Below, one piece after another: positions 55,745 through 64,000 of a stretch of DNA of 64,000 bases (its first letter is position 1; every line of letters starts with the position of its first letter). The stretch comes from Psychrobacter sp. (GTDB lineage Bacteria > Pseudomonadota > Gammaproteobacteria > Pseudomonadales > Moraxellaceae), in NCBI GenBank assembly GCA_018260445.1, contig JAGLBE010000002.1:62277-126276 (forward strand), in the 5' to 3' direction. The notes beneath the pieces were generated by a model. That model did not search any database and was not told where the DNA came from. It saw only the letters and a program-made list of their open reading frames with translations. Position numbers and translations under genes: made by a program.

Positions 55745-57045
55745 TTGGCTAACCTTAGTAAACAGGCATCGATAAAAGCAGCCCCTTGTCCTACCGACCC
55801 GGCATCACCTGGCAAGTTTAATTGAAACGCCTCGCTTGTCTTGGCAAGGTGTAATATGGCGTACGCCAGTTGCGCCAGTTTTTCTTCATGCTGCGCCGCT
55901 GGCATGGCGCTATAATCGAGCAATTGCTCTTGCCCCATCGGGTCAGCAAAATGTTTGGTGAGCATCCCCTGTCCCCGTGCCAAATGCGCCCAAGATACCC
56001 GTGCCAAAGACTCGCCCTCGCGATACTCATCAAGCGATTCAAAATCGTTTTGGCCGATGCTGGTATGGGCACTAAACGCTTGCTCATCTTGACTGCTAAT
56101 GACCTGACTCGCTTGTAAATCAAAGGCCAAGGGTTTTGGATACACCCAAACGGGCGAGGCAAAATACAGATAAGACCAGGCGCGCATAATCCCCATGGGA
56201 TACACGGTACTCATCACCAATCTTGGCAACTGCAACCGCCCACGCTGATAGGTCATAATGGGCAAGCGTAGCTGCTGGCGGCCTTGTAAACTAGTGAGAT
56301 GCACATAAGGGGCAATGCCGTGCTGTTGCCAGACATTGGGCAGGATTGCTGCTGACGGTTTTGCTGCCACTGTGGACTGGCTACGGCCTTTAAACCAGCC
56401 TACTTTTTGCGTATCGCCTGGCAAACTTTGCGCTGCGGCGGCATTTTGCAAGTGATGGTCAAAGGCTAAATGCAATTGGCGACTGGGCTTTGCTTTATTA
56501 TTCAACAGCTCAATCGTCACCCAGCCTACCTGTCCGGCTTTGACCAAGGGCGCATCAAGCAGACGAATATTGAGCCCAAAAACATGCGAAAAGGTAAGAT
56601 GAAAGCCAATCACCCAAATGCTGGCGAGATAAAAGCACAGCCCTAACACCAAGTTGTTACCATAGTTGATACCGGTAACAAAGGTAATTAATAGCAGTAG
56701 CGCATACATCACCCCACTTCGGCTAAGAAAAATATACACATTGCGTAGGGTGAGGCGGCTGGCATCGGCTCTTGGCGCACGTTTGGCAAAAAAGCGTTGG
56801 GTTTTGCTGGCCACTAAGCCTTCGATGGCAGATTGTTTAGAGGTAGGCACTGCCCTTGTCGCTGGCATCGCATCCGTACTGGCATTGGTATTATTAATGG
56901 TACTGGCATTGGTATTAGTACTGGCATTGGTACTGGCATTGGTACTGGCATTGATATTACTACTGGTATTAGTAATAATGGTATTGGTCTGATTGTTAGA
57001 TTCTGCTAAAGGTGGCGCTTGCTTAGACTTTAAGGAGGGAGACAT
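55735..57045 (-). CDS. DUF58 domain protein
   Basis: A 436-residue membrane-anchored protein. Residues 100-155 hold two membrane segments; the DUF58 signature is SLDEYREGESLARVSWAHLARGQGMLTKHF (about residue 340). DUF58 proteins pair with MoxR ATPases and transglutaminases and have a VWA-like fold in some cases. The N-terminal 60 residues are an Asn/Ser/Thr repeat (N-A-S-T units) not seen in the family. It lies downstream of moxR (about 100 bases) and overlaps tgpA by 10 bases, indicating translational coupling. Confidence 0.9.
   Translation of the reverse strand: MSPSLKSKQAPPLAESNNQTNTIITNTSSNINASTNASTNASTNTNASTINNTNASTDAMPATRAVPTSKQSAIEGLVASKTQRFFAKRAPRADASRLTLRNVYIFLSRSGVMYALLLLITFVTGINYGNNLVLGLCFYLASIWVIGFHLTFSHVFGLNIRLLDAPLVKAGQVGWVTIELLNNKAKPSRQLHLAFDHHLQNAAAAQSLPGDTQKVGWFKGRSQSTVAAKPSAAILPNVWQQHGIAPYVHLTSLQGRQQLRLPIMTYQRGRLQLPRLVMSTVYPMGIMRAWSYLYFASPVWVYPKPLAFDLQASQVISSQDEQAFSAHTSIGQNDFESLDEYREGESLARVSWAHLARGQGMLTKHFADPMGQEQLLDYSAMPAAQHEEKLAQLAYAILHLAKTSEAFQLNLPGDAGSVGQGAAFIDACLLRLAKCP
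56878..56990. repeat. 12-bp in-frame repeat at 5' end of DUF58 gene
   Basis: About eight imperfect copies of ggtactggcatt encode Asn-Ala-Ser-Thr. Confidence 0.9.
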
Positions 57046-57144
57046 AAGGTTATCAGCTGTTGTTATGACCTAATTTATCGCTCAAGGGACAGAGCGTTAA
57101 TGGCGTTTGGCTTAACGGCGTTTGGCTTAAAAGCAGCGACGCAC

Positions 57145-58158
57145 CTAGGCCATAACCGGCACTGCGGCCACAATCGTTTGTGCCACCGTTTGATACTGTT
57201 GCCCACCTAAGTGATGAAAGGGTACAAAACGTTGCCCCAAACGGTGATCCGTCACCGCCGCAAACACCGCTTGAATGTCCTCAGGGGTTACCTCATCATG
57301 ACCCGATGCAAAAGCATGCGCCTGTGCGGCCTTTTTTAGGGCCAACACCCCACGTGGGGAGAGGCCATGATAGTCCTGACTTTGGCGGGTTTTCGCCACC
57401 AGACGCTGTAAATAATCAATCACCACATCGGCGATAAACACCTGCTTAACCAGTTGCTGAGCGGCTAACACCTGCTCGGTGCTTAATATGGGCGACAACG
57501 TCTCAAGCAACTGGCGCCGATCCACGCCTTGAAGCAGTTCTCGCTCAGCAGTGGCAGAAGGATAACCTAGCGATAAACACAGTAAAAACCGATCCAGCTG
57601 CGATTCTGGCAACGGGTAAACCCCGGCTTGTTGGGTGGGGTTTTGGGTCGCAATCACAAAAAAAGGGGTCGGTAACGGATGAGTTTGACCATCTTGAGTG
57701 ACTTGCTGCTCCTCCATGGCCTCTAACAAAGCGCTTTGGGTTTTGGGGCTTGAGCGGTTAATCTCATCCGCCAATAGCAACTGGGTAAAAATAGGACCGC
57801 GACGAAACTCAAAGCGGTGCTCGTTTTGGTGGTATAAATTCATCCCCAAAATGTCCGCCGGCAGCATATCATTGGTAAACTGCACCCGGTTAAAGCTTAA
57901 ACCCAGTAACTGGGCTAAGCCATGTGCCAGCGTGGTTTTACCCATACCGGGCAAATCTTGCAATAACAGATGGCCCTCGGCCAATAAGCAGACGAGTGAC
58001 AATTTGGTCGCTTGCGGCTTATCTAAAATAACGGTGTTCAATTGCTGTAATAACTGCTGCACTTTGGCAACAATGACACGGTTATCTTGATTATGAGTTA
58101 GGCTTGCTTGAGCATCATTGTTCATATCTTTCATCATATCAGTAGTATTAACATCCAT
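57145..58158 (-). CDS. moxR: MoxR family AAA+ ATPase
   Basis: A 337-residue ATPase thought to act as a chaperone for VWA/DUF58 partners. Walker A is LPGMGKTTLAHGLA, Walker B is LLLADEINRSSPKTQSALLEAMEEQQV, sensor 1 is FVIATQNPTQQAGVYPLPESQLDRF, and sensor 2 lies in SPRGVLALKKAAQA. It is the first gene of the moxR-DUF58-tgpA operon. The exact start is unsure, since several Met codons occur in the first 17 residues. Confidence 0.94.
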   Translation of the reverse strand: MDVNTTDMMKDMNNDAQASLTHNQDNRVIVAKVQQLLQQLNTVILDKPQATKLSLVCLLAEGHLLLQDLPGMGKTTLAHGLAQLLGLSFNRVQFTNDMLPADILGMNLYHQNEHRFEFRRGPIFTQLLLADEINRSSPKTQSALLEAMEEQQVTQDGQTHPLPTPFFVIATQNPTQQAGVYPLPESQLDRFLLCLSLGYPSATAERELLQGVDRRQLLETLSPILSTEQVLAAQQLVKQVFIADVVIDYLQRLVAKTRQSQDYHGLSPRGVLALKKAAQAHAFASGHDEVTPEDIQAVFAAVTDHRLGQRFVPFHHLGGQQYQTVAQTIVAAVPVMA

Positions 58159-58300
58159 GCTATCACGCTAGTTAAGTTTGCCATAATTTGCTATAAAAGG
58201 TGTTAAGACTTTAACATCACTAGTAAACCTGCCGTTTGTAGCCCCATTGTTTAAAAAAGTGCTGGGTATACTCTTTAAAATGACGAGCTGAAAAGTCCGA

Positions 58301-60397
58301 TTAATTGCTGGCACCTTCCTCTATCAACATCTGCTCGCTAGGCTCTTGTAAATAATGGCCTTGTAAATATCTTGCCCCGACACTCCAAGCCACCGACATA
58401 GTAGCGGCATCTTCAATATAGGGCATAAGGACCGGCGTTGAGTGCTCATTGGCTTGGCTGACTAGCTTTTTAATCACATCCATATTGCCCTCTTTATTTA
58501 AATCGGTCACATAGCTTCTGGTCAAGCGCACCATGGAGGGTTCGATATATTTCAGCAAGTCCATTGTTTTAGAGGTGCCGCCAAAGTCCTTAATACAAAC
58601 ACGGCTGCCGTTTGCCTTAATCGCATCAAATTGCTTTTTCGCCACCGCCATATAATCGACCAAATCTTGCTCGGTAAACTGGATGGTGAGCGCATCGGCA
58701 TCGCCGCCAATGGCTTTGACCAATTGGCCTACTATATCCGACAATTGCTTATTGGCCAGTGACTTATTGGTAAGCTGTACCAAAACTTTAGCATCTGGCA
58801 AGGTGGCGCGCACTTTATTTAACTGCTTACAGGCGTTGATAAGCACCCAGCGGTCAATTTTTTCGATTAGGTCATAATCTTTGGCAACCGGAATAAACTG
58901 ATCCGGCGTCATTAAGGTGCCATCGGCAAGCGGCAAGCGCACATAAGCTTCAAAAAAGTGACTGCTGTCGGTATCGATATCGTAGATAGGTTGATACAAG
59001 AGTTGAAAACCACTTTTACTCAGGGCAATTTGGAGCACCTCTGCCAACGCCGCATCATCCTTGCTAGCATGTTGACTGGCATCATAAAACTTAATCACAT
59101 TGCCCACGTTATTGCTGTCCATATAAGCTTGATTGGCAACCTCGACCACGCGGTCTATCAGCTTGGTCACTTCCGGGGAGGTCGCATCCACCAACACGCC
59201 GCCGATGGTGACTGTCGTAGTAATGGTGCGGTTATCGACTTCAATCAGCATAGTGGCTATTTTTTCGCTAATGTCCTTGGCTTTGGCTTCAATGTGTGAT
59301 TGATGTTGCACATTTGGCTCTACCACCATAAAGCTGCTGTCACTAAAGCGACTGACTTCGGCGTCTGCAAAAAACGCCTTGAGCAAATTGGCGATTTGCA
59401 AAACGGCTGCATCCACTCCTTGGATGCCGACGTTGGAATTGATTTTGCCGATATCATCTAGGCGAATCACCAATAAAGCCGCCCCTTGCATGCCCGTTTT
59501 TGCGCTTTTGTATACCTCGTCAAAGTGGTCTACAAACCCACGCCGATTAAGTAGTCCCGTTAGGCTATCACGGCGCGCCGCTTCTGCCAGTTTTTTAGCC
59601 AGCTCGGCGGCGTTAGATTGAGTATCTGGTTGAATAATAACTTGGGTGACGGGGCTGCCATCGTAAGTTGCCGCCGCCAGTTGCAGTTTGGCCTCAAAGG
59701 TGCTGTTATCTTTACGCTTACTTTCAAACTTAAACTCAACTTGGCTACGGTTGCCTTTATCAAAGCGGCGTAAAAACTGTTTAAACCCTTTAATGTTATC
59801 GCCGCCGGCAATCAAGTCAATAATCGGCACCCCAATTAAGTCCTCAGGGGTATTAAAGCCAAACATCTCGCTATAAGGGTCGTTGGCAAAAATATGGATA
59901 CCTTGGTCAATATAAGCCACCGCACTTTTTGAGTTTTTGATTAAAATATTCGCCCGCTGCTCGGCCTCAGACAATACCTGTTTAATTTCTAACATATCAC
60001 GGCGCACTGTCACATTGTCATGCAGTATGCAGGTCGCGATAACCAGTTGCGCTTTTTCCTTACGATATAGGGCATTAATCATATTGCCATCCGCAATTTT
60101 GGGCATGCCTTGCTCGTTATGACCAATGTCGCTATCATCATCCACCAAATAAATGGCCGGCAAATCAATATCTTGGTTTTGTATCACACTCACCGCGTCG
60201 GTAAAATCCATATCATAAGCATTGCCAAAGATAAGCACATCCCACGCCTGTCTTAATAGTTTGATAAGCTCTTCTTTATCGTCCAAAAAACCGAGATTTA
60301 CCTCTGTGTAATAAGGCGCTAATAAACCGATAAGCTCCTCGGCATATAACTGATTGTCATCAATCATCAACAGATTTAAGATATCTTTCTTGGCCAT
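58301..60397 (-). CDS. FimX-like REC-PAS-GGDEF-EAL protein, degenerate c-di-GMP domains
   Basis: A 698-residue signalling protein. Receiver-like domain about 1-125 (MIDDNQLYAEELI; phospho-acceptor region unusual), PAS about 150-258, GGDEF about 276-440, EAL about 445-690. Both output domains look inactive: the GGDEF box reads S-D-S-S-F (352-356) and the EAL motif reads E-A-Y (483-485); DFGGTS at 604-609 replaces D-D-F-G-T-G. The same domain order and decay occur in FimX of Pseudomonas, a c-di-GMP binding polar protein needed for type IV pilus function. AAAGGA precedes the ATG. The PilZ-like gene lies upstream on the same strand. Confidence 0.88.
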   Translation of the reverse strand: MAKKDILNLLMIDDNQLYAEELIGLLAPYYTEVNLGFLDDKEELIKLLRQAWDVLIFGNAYDMDFTDAVSVIQNQDIDLPAIYLVDDDSDIGHNEQGMPKIADGNMINALYRKEKAQLVIATCILHDNVTVRRDMLEIKQVLSEAEQRANILIKNSKSAVAYIDQGIHIFANDPYSEMFGFNTPEDLIGVPIIDLIAGGDNIKGFKQFLRRFDKGNRSQVEFKFESKRKDNSTFEAKLQLAAATYDGSPVTQVIIQPDTQSNAAELAKKLAEAARRDSLTGLLNRRGFVDHFDEVYKSAKTGMQGAALLVIRLDDIGKINSNVGIQGVDAAVLQIANLLKAFFADAEVSRFSDSSFMVVEPNVQHQSHIEAKAKDISEKIATMLIEVDNRTITTTVTIGGVLVDATSPEVTKLIDRVVEVANQAYMDSNNVGNVIKFYDASQHASKDDAALAEVLQIALSKSGFQLLYQPIYDIDTDSSHFFEAYVRLPLADGTLMTPDQFIPVAKDYDLIEKIDRWVLINACKQLNKVRATLPDAKVLVQLTNKSLANKQLSDIVGQLVKAIGGDADALTIQFTEQDLVDYMAVAKKQFDAIKANGSRVCIKDFGGTSKTMDLLKYIEPSMVRLTRSYVTDLNKEGNMDVIKKLVSQANEHSTPVLMPYIEDAATMSVAWSVGARYLQGHYLQEPSEQMLIEEGASN

Positions 60398-60694
60398 GAT
60401 AGTCCTTTGATTGTATTCATTAGCTTGCTACCTGTCATGTTAATAGCATTGACGCTAACACTGATATCGCACTGGTGTGTCATTAAATAAAAGAGATATA
60501 AAATAGGTGGCGACGGGTTAAAGCTGGGGTAAACTGTCTTATTTCTTATTATTGCAGCGATGTTTAAGGGAATGCGGTGCATACCCCCCAAGCCTACTAT
60601 GCGATAATACTGAAATTATCCCCTGTCTGCCAGTCCCTATTGTTAATGGGCAACTACCCGTTAGTTCGTCCACTTTAGCCTACCGTCTATCTAA

Positions 60695-60861
60695 GGCGTG
60701 TCCTCAATCTAAACGATAATATCTAAATGGGCTAAAAATGGCTAAATTTTGCCAAACATCGTCAAATAGTTGGTTAATATCTCGATATTATCTGCACTAT
60801 TTTCCTTGTTTGACTACAATTTAACTCATTTTTATCACCATTTTTAAAATGAGGACACGCC
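60695..60861. mobile_element. MITE-like element with 12-bp perfect terminal repeats and CTAA duplication
   Basis: Ends GGCGTGTCCTCA (60695-60706) and TGAGGACACGCC (60850-60861) are perfect inverted repeats. Flanks CTAA at 60691-60694 and 60862-60865 are a 4-bp target duplication. The element is 167 bp, A/T-rich inside, and has no ORF, so it would need a transposase in trans; an IS5-like source is possible but unproved. Confidence 0.8.
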
Positions 60862-60897
60862 CTAATCTAATTGCCGATTTTAACCCGTCTGGAAACA

Positions 60898-60922
60898 TAA
60901 AACCCACTCGTCGGCTGGGTTT
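60898..60922. terminator. Hairpin terminator after PilZ-like gene
   Basis: aaaaccca and tgggtttt form an 8-bp stem with A- and T-runs on either side, suited to either strand. It lies 270 bases beyond the minus-strand gene, so the repeat array between them may be transcribed. Confidence 0.5.
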
Positions 60923-60950
60923 TGTATGTCGTCTTATCACGTCACGGCTT

Positions 60951-61032
60951 TAGGGGCAGAACTAGGGGCAGAACTAGGGGCAATCCAAGGGGCAGAACTA
61001 TGGGCAGCACTAAGGGCAGCACTAAGGGCAAC
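60951..61032. repeat. 12-bp minisatellite taggggcagaac
   Basis: Seven to eight copies, the first four nearly exact, the rest drifting to taagggcagcac. All units keep 12 bp, so a plus-strand frame remains open (Gly-Ala-Glu-Leu repeats), but no ribosome site or conserved protein supports coding. Confidence 0.9.
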
Positions 61033-61191
61033 AGTGGCTTACCTTGTTATCACTAAGCCTGTTTTCATGACAACTGTGTTCACTAAATCTGTTGTGCTAA
61101 GCGCACATTGACCGCGTAGCGACCTAGCGCCGTTATATCGTTATAGTACTGCCATAGCTTTGCAAAAGATTGGCGGGCCAAAAAAATAAGC

Positions 61192-62922
61192 CTAGGTCAT
61201 GCGTAAAATCTCATACTGCTCAAAGTCATCCGAGCTTAAATAAACACTTTGTAGGCGCAGCAGGGTCTGATCGCTACCGATGCGTAATACCACCTTGTCG
61301 TCAATACGAAAATTATGGCGTGGCACCAATAAGGTTGTTTTGGTGTTCAAGGTATCATTACCAGCAAGCAGCAAAGCAGGCACAAAAACCTGACTGCGGC
61401 TGTCTTTATTCTCCAAACGTAAGCCACAAGCCGTTGCCGAGTAACCAATAATCCGCCCGCCCGCCTCTAGCACCCCGTCTTGGGTTTCAATCCAGCGAAT
61501 CAGCCCTATTTGCCAGCCTGAATGAATATCGATACGATTGCCACCCCGAGGCTGAGACTCAGGGGCTTGTATTTGCATCGCAAATAGGGATAGCACTTGT
61601 AAGTTCGTGCTTCGTGCCTTGTCTGCTGCGCCGCCAGCTTCGTCAACGACGTTAGCATCAGTGCCCGACTGCTGCGCAAGGTTCCATTTAAAACGGCAAC
61701 CTGTGGTACTGGTGTCCATAATCTGCACTTTAAAGCTTCGATTGATATAGCCTACTTTTGGCGTGGTATCATATTGCGGCAAATGCGCCTGGGGTAGCTT
61801 ATGGTGATGAATCAGTTTGGTTAACGACTGCTTGCCGGCCATGTAGTAATGAATCAGCCCAAAACCACTCACCACAATGGCGTTATCATAAGAGATATGG
61901 CGCTCTTCACGGCGGCCGGTTTTAATATGTAGCGTGTGCCAAGCGATTTTCGCCAGCCTGATTTGTGTCGACATTTTGGGCGTTGCCACCACTTGCTGGG
62001 TAATGGTTTTTAAATAATTCTCAAAGGCGCTCAAATCTAAAAAGACACACAGTCTATCTGGCTCATACGGGTTGACTTTAGAATGCGGCGACAACTGCAT
62101 GGGTGGGTTGCTTTCATTTAAATCGACAAACAAACGAAGTTCTAAAACTGCCTTTTGGGTCATTTGCACCTGCTGCGCCCAAAACGGCAGCAACTTATGC
62201 ACCCCAATAATATCCTGACGCCGATACGAGGCTAAGCCCAATAGGCTATGCAGACAAGCTTGGCGATAGATGTCGGTAATTGTGACCTTGCTATTAATGG
62301 ACAAGCTACGCTGTAAATCGATGTTGTGCCACTCTCTAGTAAGCGCCGTTTTATACAGCCTATTCAGCTGCTGCCAATATAAAGCGGGGACGCGTTGATA
62401 GGTTAAAGATTGCTCCATCAATAGTTGCAAGTAGATAGTACTGGCTCTATATAACGCAACCAGTATCTCTTTGTTGTAAGTCGGCGCCTTGATGAGCTTG
62501 AATTTCAAACCACTACTGGCCATTTGAGCTTTTGAATGGAGTAATTGACGGTCTACAATATCTTGATAGATTAATGCGGACAAAAAGTACAGCGATTTGA
62601 CTTGATTGGCATAGGCATATTGACTGTCTGTAATGACCGATGCCTCATAAATATAATGCTGGTGTAACTGGCCAATCACTCGCTCTACGCTTAGATAAAT
62701 ATCGTCCATAAGCTCTATGCGCTTTGCATCCGGCATAGGCGCTAGGCGCATCGCAGCCAGGACACTTTCAAGCTCGGCGCACTGCTCCTCTTCTGTTTTC
62801 ATACTCAGCGTCGCCGACCAAGCCCGGGCGTTATCGATCAGCTCGCTAAGCTGCTTCGGTAGTGATGGTTTTAAAGCGACCTTGGTATGAAGTTGCGTTT
62901 GAAAAGTCGTTAACCCTAGCAT
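61192..62922 (-). CDS. PilZ-like domain protein, possible FimW-type partner of FimX-like protein
   Basis: A 576-residue soluble protein. Residues 1-330 are helical and not recognised. The C-terminal part resembles PilZ: R-x-x-x-R at 337-341, IMDTSTTGCRF with the D-x-S-x-x-G motif at 403-408, and IGLIRWIETQDGVLEAGGRIIG typical of PilZ barrels. Insertions separate the two motifs more than normal, so c-di-GMP binding is uncertain. I recall a c-di-GMP effector gene lying beside fimX in P. aeruginosa, which would fit, but the identity is not established. An excellent AGGAAGG site precedes the ATG. Confidence 0.7.
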   Translation of the reverse strand: MLGLTTFQTQLHTKVALKPSLPKQLSELIDNARAWSATLSMKTEEEQCAELESVLAAMRLAPMPDAKRIELMDDIYLSVERVIGQLHQHYIYEASVITDSQYAYANQVKSLYFLSALIYQDIVDRQLLHSKAQMASSGLKFKLIKAPTYNKEILVALYRASTIYLQLLMEQSLTYQRVPALYWQQLNRLYKTALTREWHNIDLQRSLSINSKVTITDIYRQACLHSLLGLASYRRQDIIGVHKLLPFWAQQVQMTQKAVLELRLFVDLNESNPPMQLSPHSKVNPYEPDRLCVFLDLSAFENYLKTITQQVVATPKMSTQIRLAKIAWHTLHIKTGRREERHISYDNAIVVSGFGLIHYYMAGKQSLTKLIHHHKLPQAHLPQYDTTPKVGYINRSFKVQIMDTSTTGCRFKWNLAQQSGTDANVVDEAGGAADKARSTNLQVLSLFAMQIQAPESQPRGGNRIDIHSGWQIGLIRWIETQDGVLEAGGRIIGYSATACGLRLENKDSRSQVFVPALLLAGNDTLNTKTTLLVPRHNFRIDDKVVLRIGSDQTLLRLQSVYLSSDDFEQYEILRMT

Positions 62923-63329
62923 AAAGCCTTCCTAGTATCATGTATCCAAATCATTGTAAAATAGGTGTTGTGTATAGGGTCTGTTGCACCGCTCCGCTTT
63001 GCCACATTAGCGCTGTTAAGACAGAGCGTCTAAAAGCCGCAGCGAGCAGACCAAAATTAATAGCCCAGTAGCCTAGTAGCCAATAGTATAAACCGTTCCG
63101 AAAAGCCTACCTAAACCTACTGATGGGGGTTTGGTGTTTTCTTCTTGCTTCATAGACGTTTGCCTTTATTATAATGACACGCAGATCTTACATCGTCTCT
63201 ACAAGCTCACACAGTAGAACTTACCGCTTTTTTACCCACCCAACATTATCTTTAAAAGAATGTTTATTATTTTATCTTAGCATAGATTGCAAATATCAAA
63301 GCAGTGTTGTTGGACAATCTTTTTTAGCG
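62923..63329. other. Gap between epmB and PilZ-like gene
   Basis: A 407-base gap. Positions 62978-63050 begin with ggtctg and end with cagacc and contain an internal near-palindrome (agcgctgt / acagagcgt), which may be a decayed inverted-repeat element. Otherwise nothing is recognised. Confidence 0.35.
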
Positions 63330-64000
63330 CTAACTGGAGCGTCCTTGAAAAATATCGACCGGCATTTTAAAAGGATGGCTTGGCACTTCTTGCACCAGCT
63401 TTGGCACCAAATAACCGGGCAAATGTTTTAATAATTGCCAGTATAGCTCAATTGCTTCTTGTTGGTGTATATCAAAATGTGCCGCGCCTGCCACCTTATC
63501 GAGTAAATGCAGATAATAGGGCATCACCTGAGCCGCAAATAAGCGCTGACTTAACGCCATTTGCGCCGCCAACGTATTGTTGACCGCTTTGAGCAACACC
63601 GCTTGATTTAATAGCAGCAGCCCATAGCTGCTAGCCTCTCGTAAGGCTTGCAACGTTTGGGTGTCAATCTCATTGGCATGGTTGCTATGAATGACCATGA
63701 CAATTTGGCAACGACTGGCCGCTAAGCGGGTCAATAGCGCCGCCTCTAATCTATCGGGAATCACCACCGGCAAACGGGTATGTAAGCGGATGGTGCTGAT
63801 TTGCGGCAAGGCCTCCAAGGCATCTAGCCAGCCAAATAAGCGCCGATTGGACACACTAAGCGGGTCGCCGCCACTTAAAATAACCTCGTTAATATCGGGG
63901 TGCGCCGTAATATAGTGTTGAATGGCCAGCAACTGCGCTTGCTTGGGCACATTGGCTTGATAATCAAAATGCTGGCGAAAACAATAGCGGCAATGAATGG
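63330..64000 (-). CDS. epmB: EF-P lysine 2,3-aminomutase EpmB (5' end outside window)
   Basis: Radical-SAM enzyme that converts Lys to beta-Lys for elongation factor P modification. The right edge cuts the N-terminal part; the visible start reads H-C-R-Y-C-F-R-Q-H-F, the [4Fe-4S] motif. Then come INEVILSGGDPLSVSNRRLFGWLDALEAL, RLHTRLPVVIPDRL and MPYYLHLLDKVAGAAHFDI, all typical. EpmB is shorter than clostridial lysine aminomutase, as here: no C-terminal oligomerisation domain follows. efp is usually adjacent and may lie just outside the window. Confidence 0.95.
   Translation of the reverse strand, partial: IHCRYCFRQHFDYQANVPKQAQLLAIQHYITAHPDINEVILSGGDPLSVSNRRLFGWLDALEALPQISTIRLHTRLPVVIPDRLEAALLTRLAASRCQIVMVIHSNHANEIDTQTLQALREASSYGLLLLNQAVLLKAVNNTLAAQMALSQRLFAAQVMPYYLHLLDKVAGAAHFDIHQQEAIELYWQLLKHLPGYLVPKLVQEVPSHPFKMPVDIFQGRSS

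Larger units (their letters stand above)
60398..61191. other. Gap between PilZ-like and fimX-like genes: MITE, terminator, minisatellite
   Basis: A 794-base stretch without a supported gene. It contains a MITE-like element (60695-60861), a hairpin (60898-60922) and a 12-bp minisatellite (60951-61032). The part nearest fimX (60398-60694) has no recognised feature, yet should carry its promoter. Confidence 0.6.

Noticed and set aside
60926..61111. 61-codon frame with Gly-Ala-Glu-Leu repeats
   Set aside because: The frame is open only because a 12-bp repeat has no stop; no ribosome site and no conserved flank.
62978..63050. Possible fourth inverted-repeat element upstream of the PilZ-like gene
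   Set aside because: Only six terminal bases match well (ggtctg/cagacc), with no target duplication; kept as a remark only.

Overview
The window reads as chromosomal DNA of a Moraxellaceae gammaproteobacterium, most likely Psychrobacter or a close relative. This rests on gene order and protein character: a rearranged dcw cluster (murG-murC-ddl-ftsQ-ftsA-ftsZ-lpxC), the short HisZ-dependent form of HisG, a FimX-like protein beside a PilZ-like protein and epmB, and many Ala/Asp/Asn/Ser/Thr-rich low-complexity insertions in otherwise conserved enzymes. No rRNA, tRNA, CRISPR array, prophage or complete transposase gene was seen. The genus call is an inference.

Layout. 1-2.9 kb: ftsH (cut by the left edge) and rlmE on the minus strand, divergent from yhbY. 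3.2-4.9 kb: a secreted CHAP-domain protein divergent from a DciA-like gene. 5.2-14.2 kb: the distal dcw cluster on the minus strand, with unusually large gaps between genes, then a DUF2147 protein. 15.3-17.2 kb: gshB and pyrE. 17.4-24 kb: accessory envelope-flavoured genes (an unrecognised 459-residue protein with a small partner, a Rossmann epimerase-like protein, an alpha/beta hydrolase, and a DUF4105/Lnb-type protein). 24-27 kb: ampD, murJ, rpmE2. 27-31 kb: an EcsC-family protein with a long repetitive tail, and pabB. 31-38.6 kb: hisC, hisD, hisG, murA and ibaG, with a phytase-like lipoprotein gene on the opposite strand between hisD and hisG. 38.7-43.6 kb: dolP-like, yraN, rsmI, hemN. 43.9-50 kb: DNA glycosylase, NfsA-like nitroreductase, coaBC, a GNAT acetyltransferase, a DUF1810 protein and radC, with three MITE-like inverted-repeat elements in the gaps. 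50.4-58.2 kb: a long fadE, then the tgpA-DUF58-moxR transglutaminase operon. 58.3-64 kb: a fimX-like gene, another MITE-like element, a PilZ-like gene and epmB (cut by the right edge).

Much of the window serves the cell envelope: peptidoglycan precursor synthesis and recycling (murA, murC, murG, ddl, murJ, ampD), division (ftsQ, ftsA, ftsZ), lipid A (lpxC), and outer-membrane or periplasmic quality control (dolP, ftsH, DUF4105). The rest is core biosynthesis: histidine, folate, CoA, pyrimidine, glutathione and heme.

Two patterns stand out. First, in-frame tandem repeats with units that are multiples of 3 bp lie inside at least nine genes (DUF4105 gene, SDR-like gene, hydrolase, pabB, ecsC-like, dolP, rsmI, fadE, DUF58 gene), and 12-20 bp tandem repeats lie in many gaps. 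Second, at least three families of small non-coding inverted-repeat elements occur; one has a clear 4-bp target duplication. I saw no obvious new defence or biosynthetic system. The best candidates for undescribed biology are the unrecognised 459/72-residue gene pair, the FimX/PilZ-like pair and the repeat elements.
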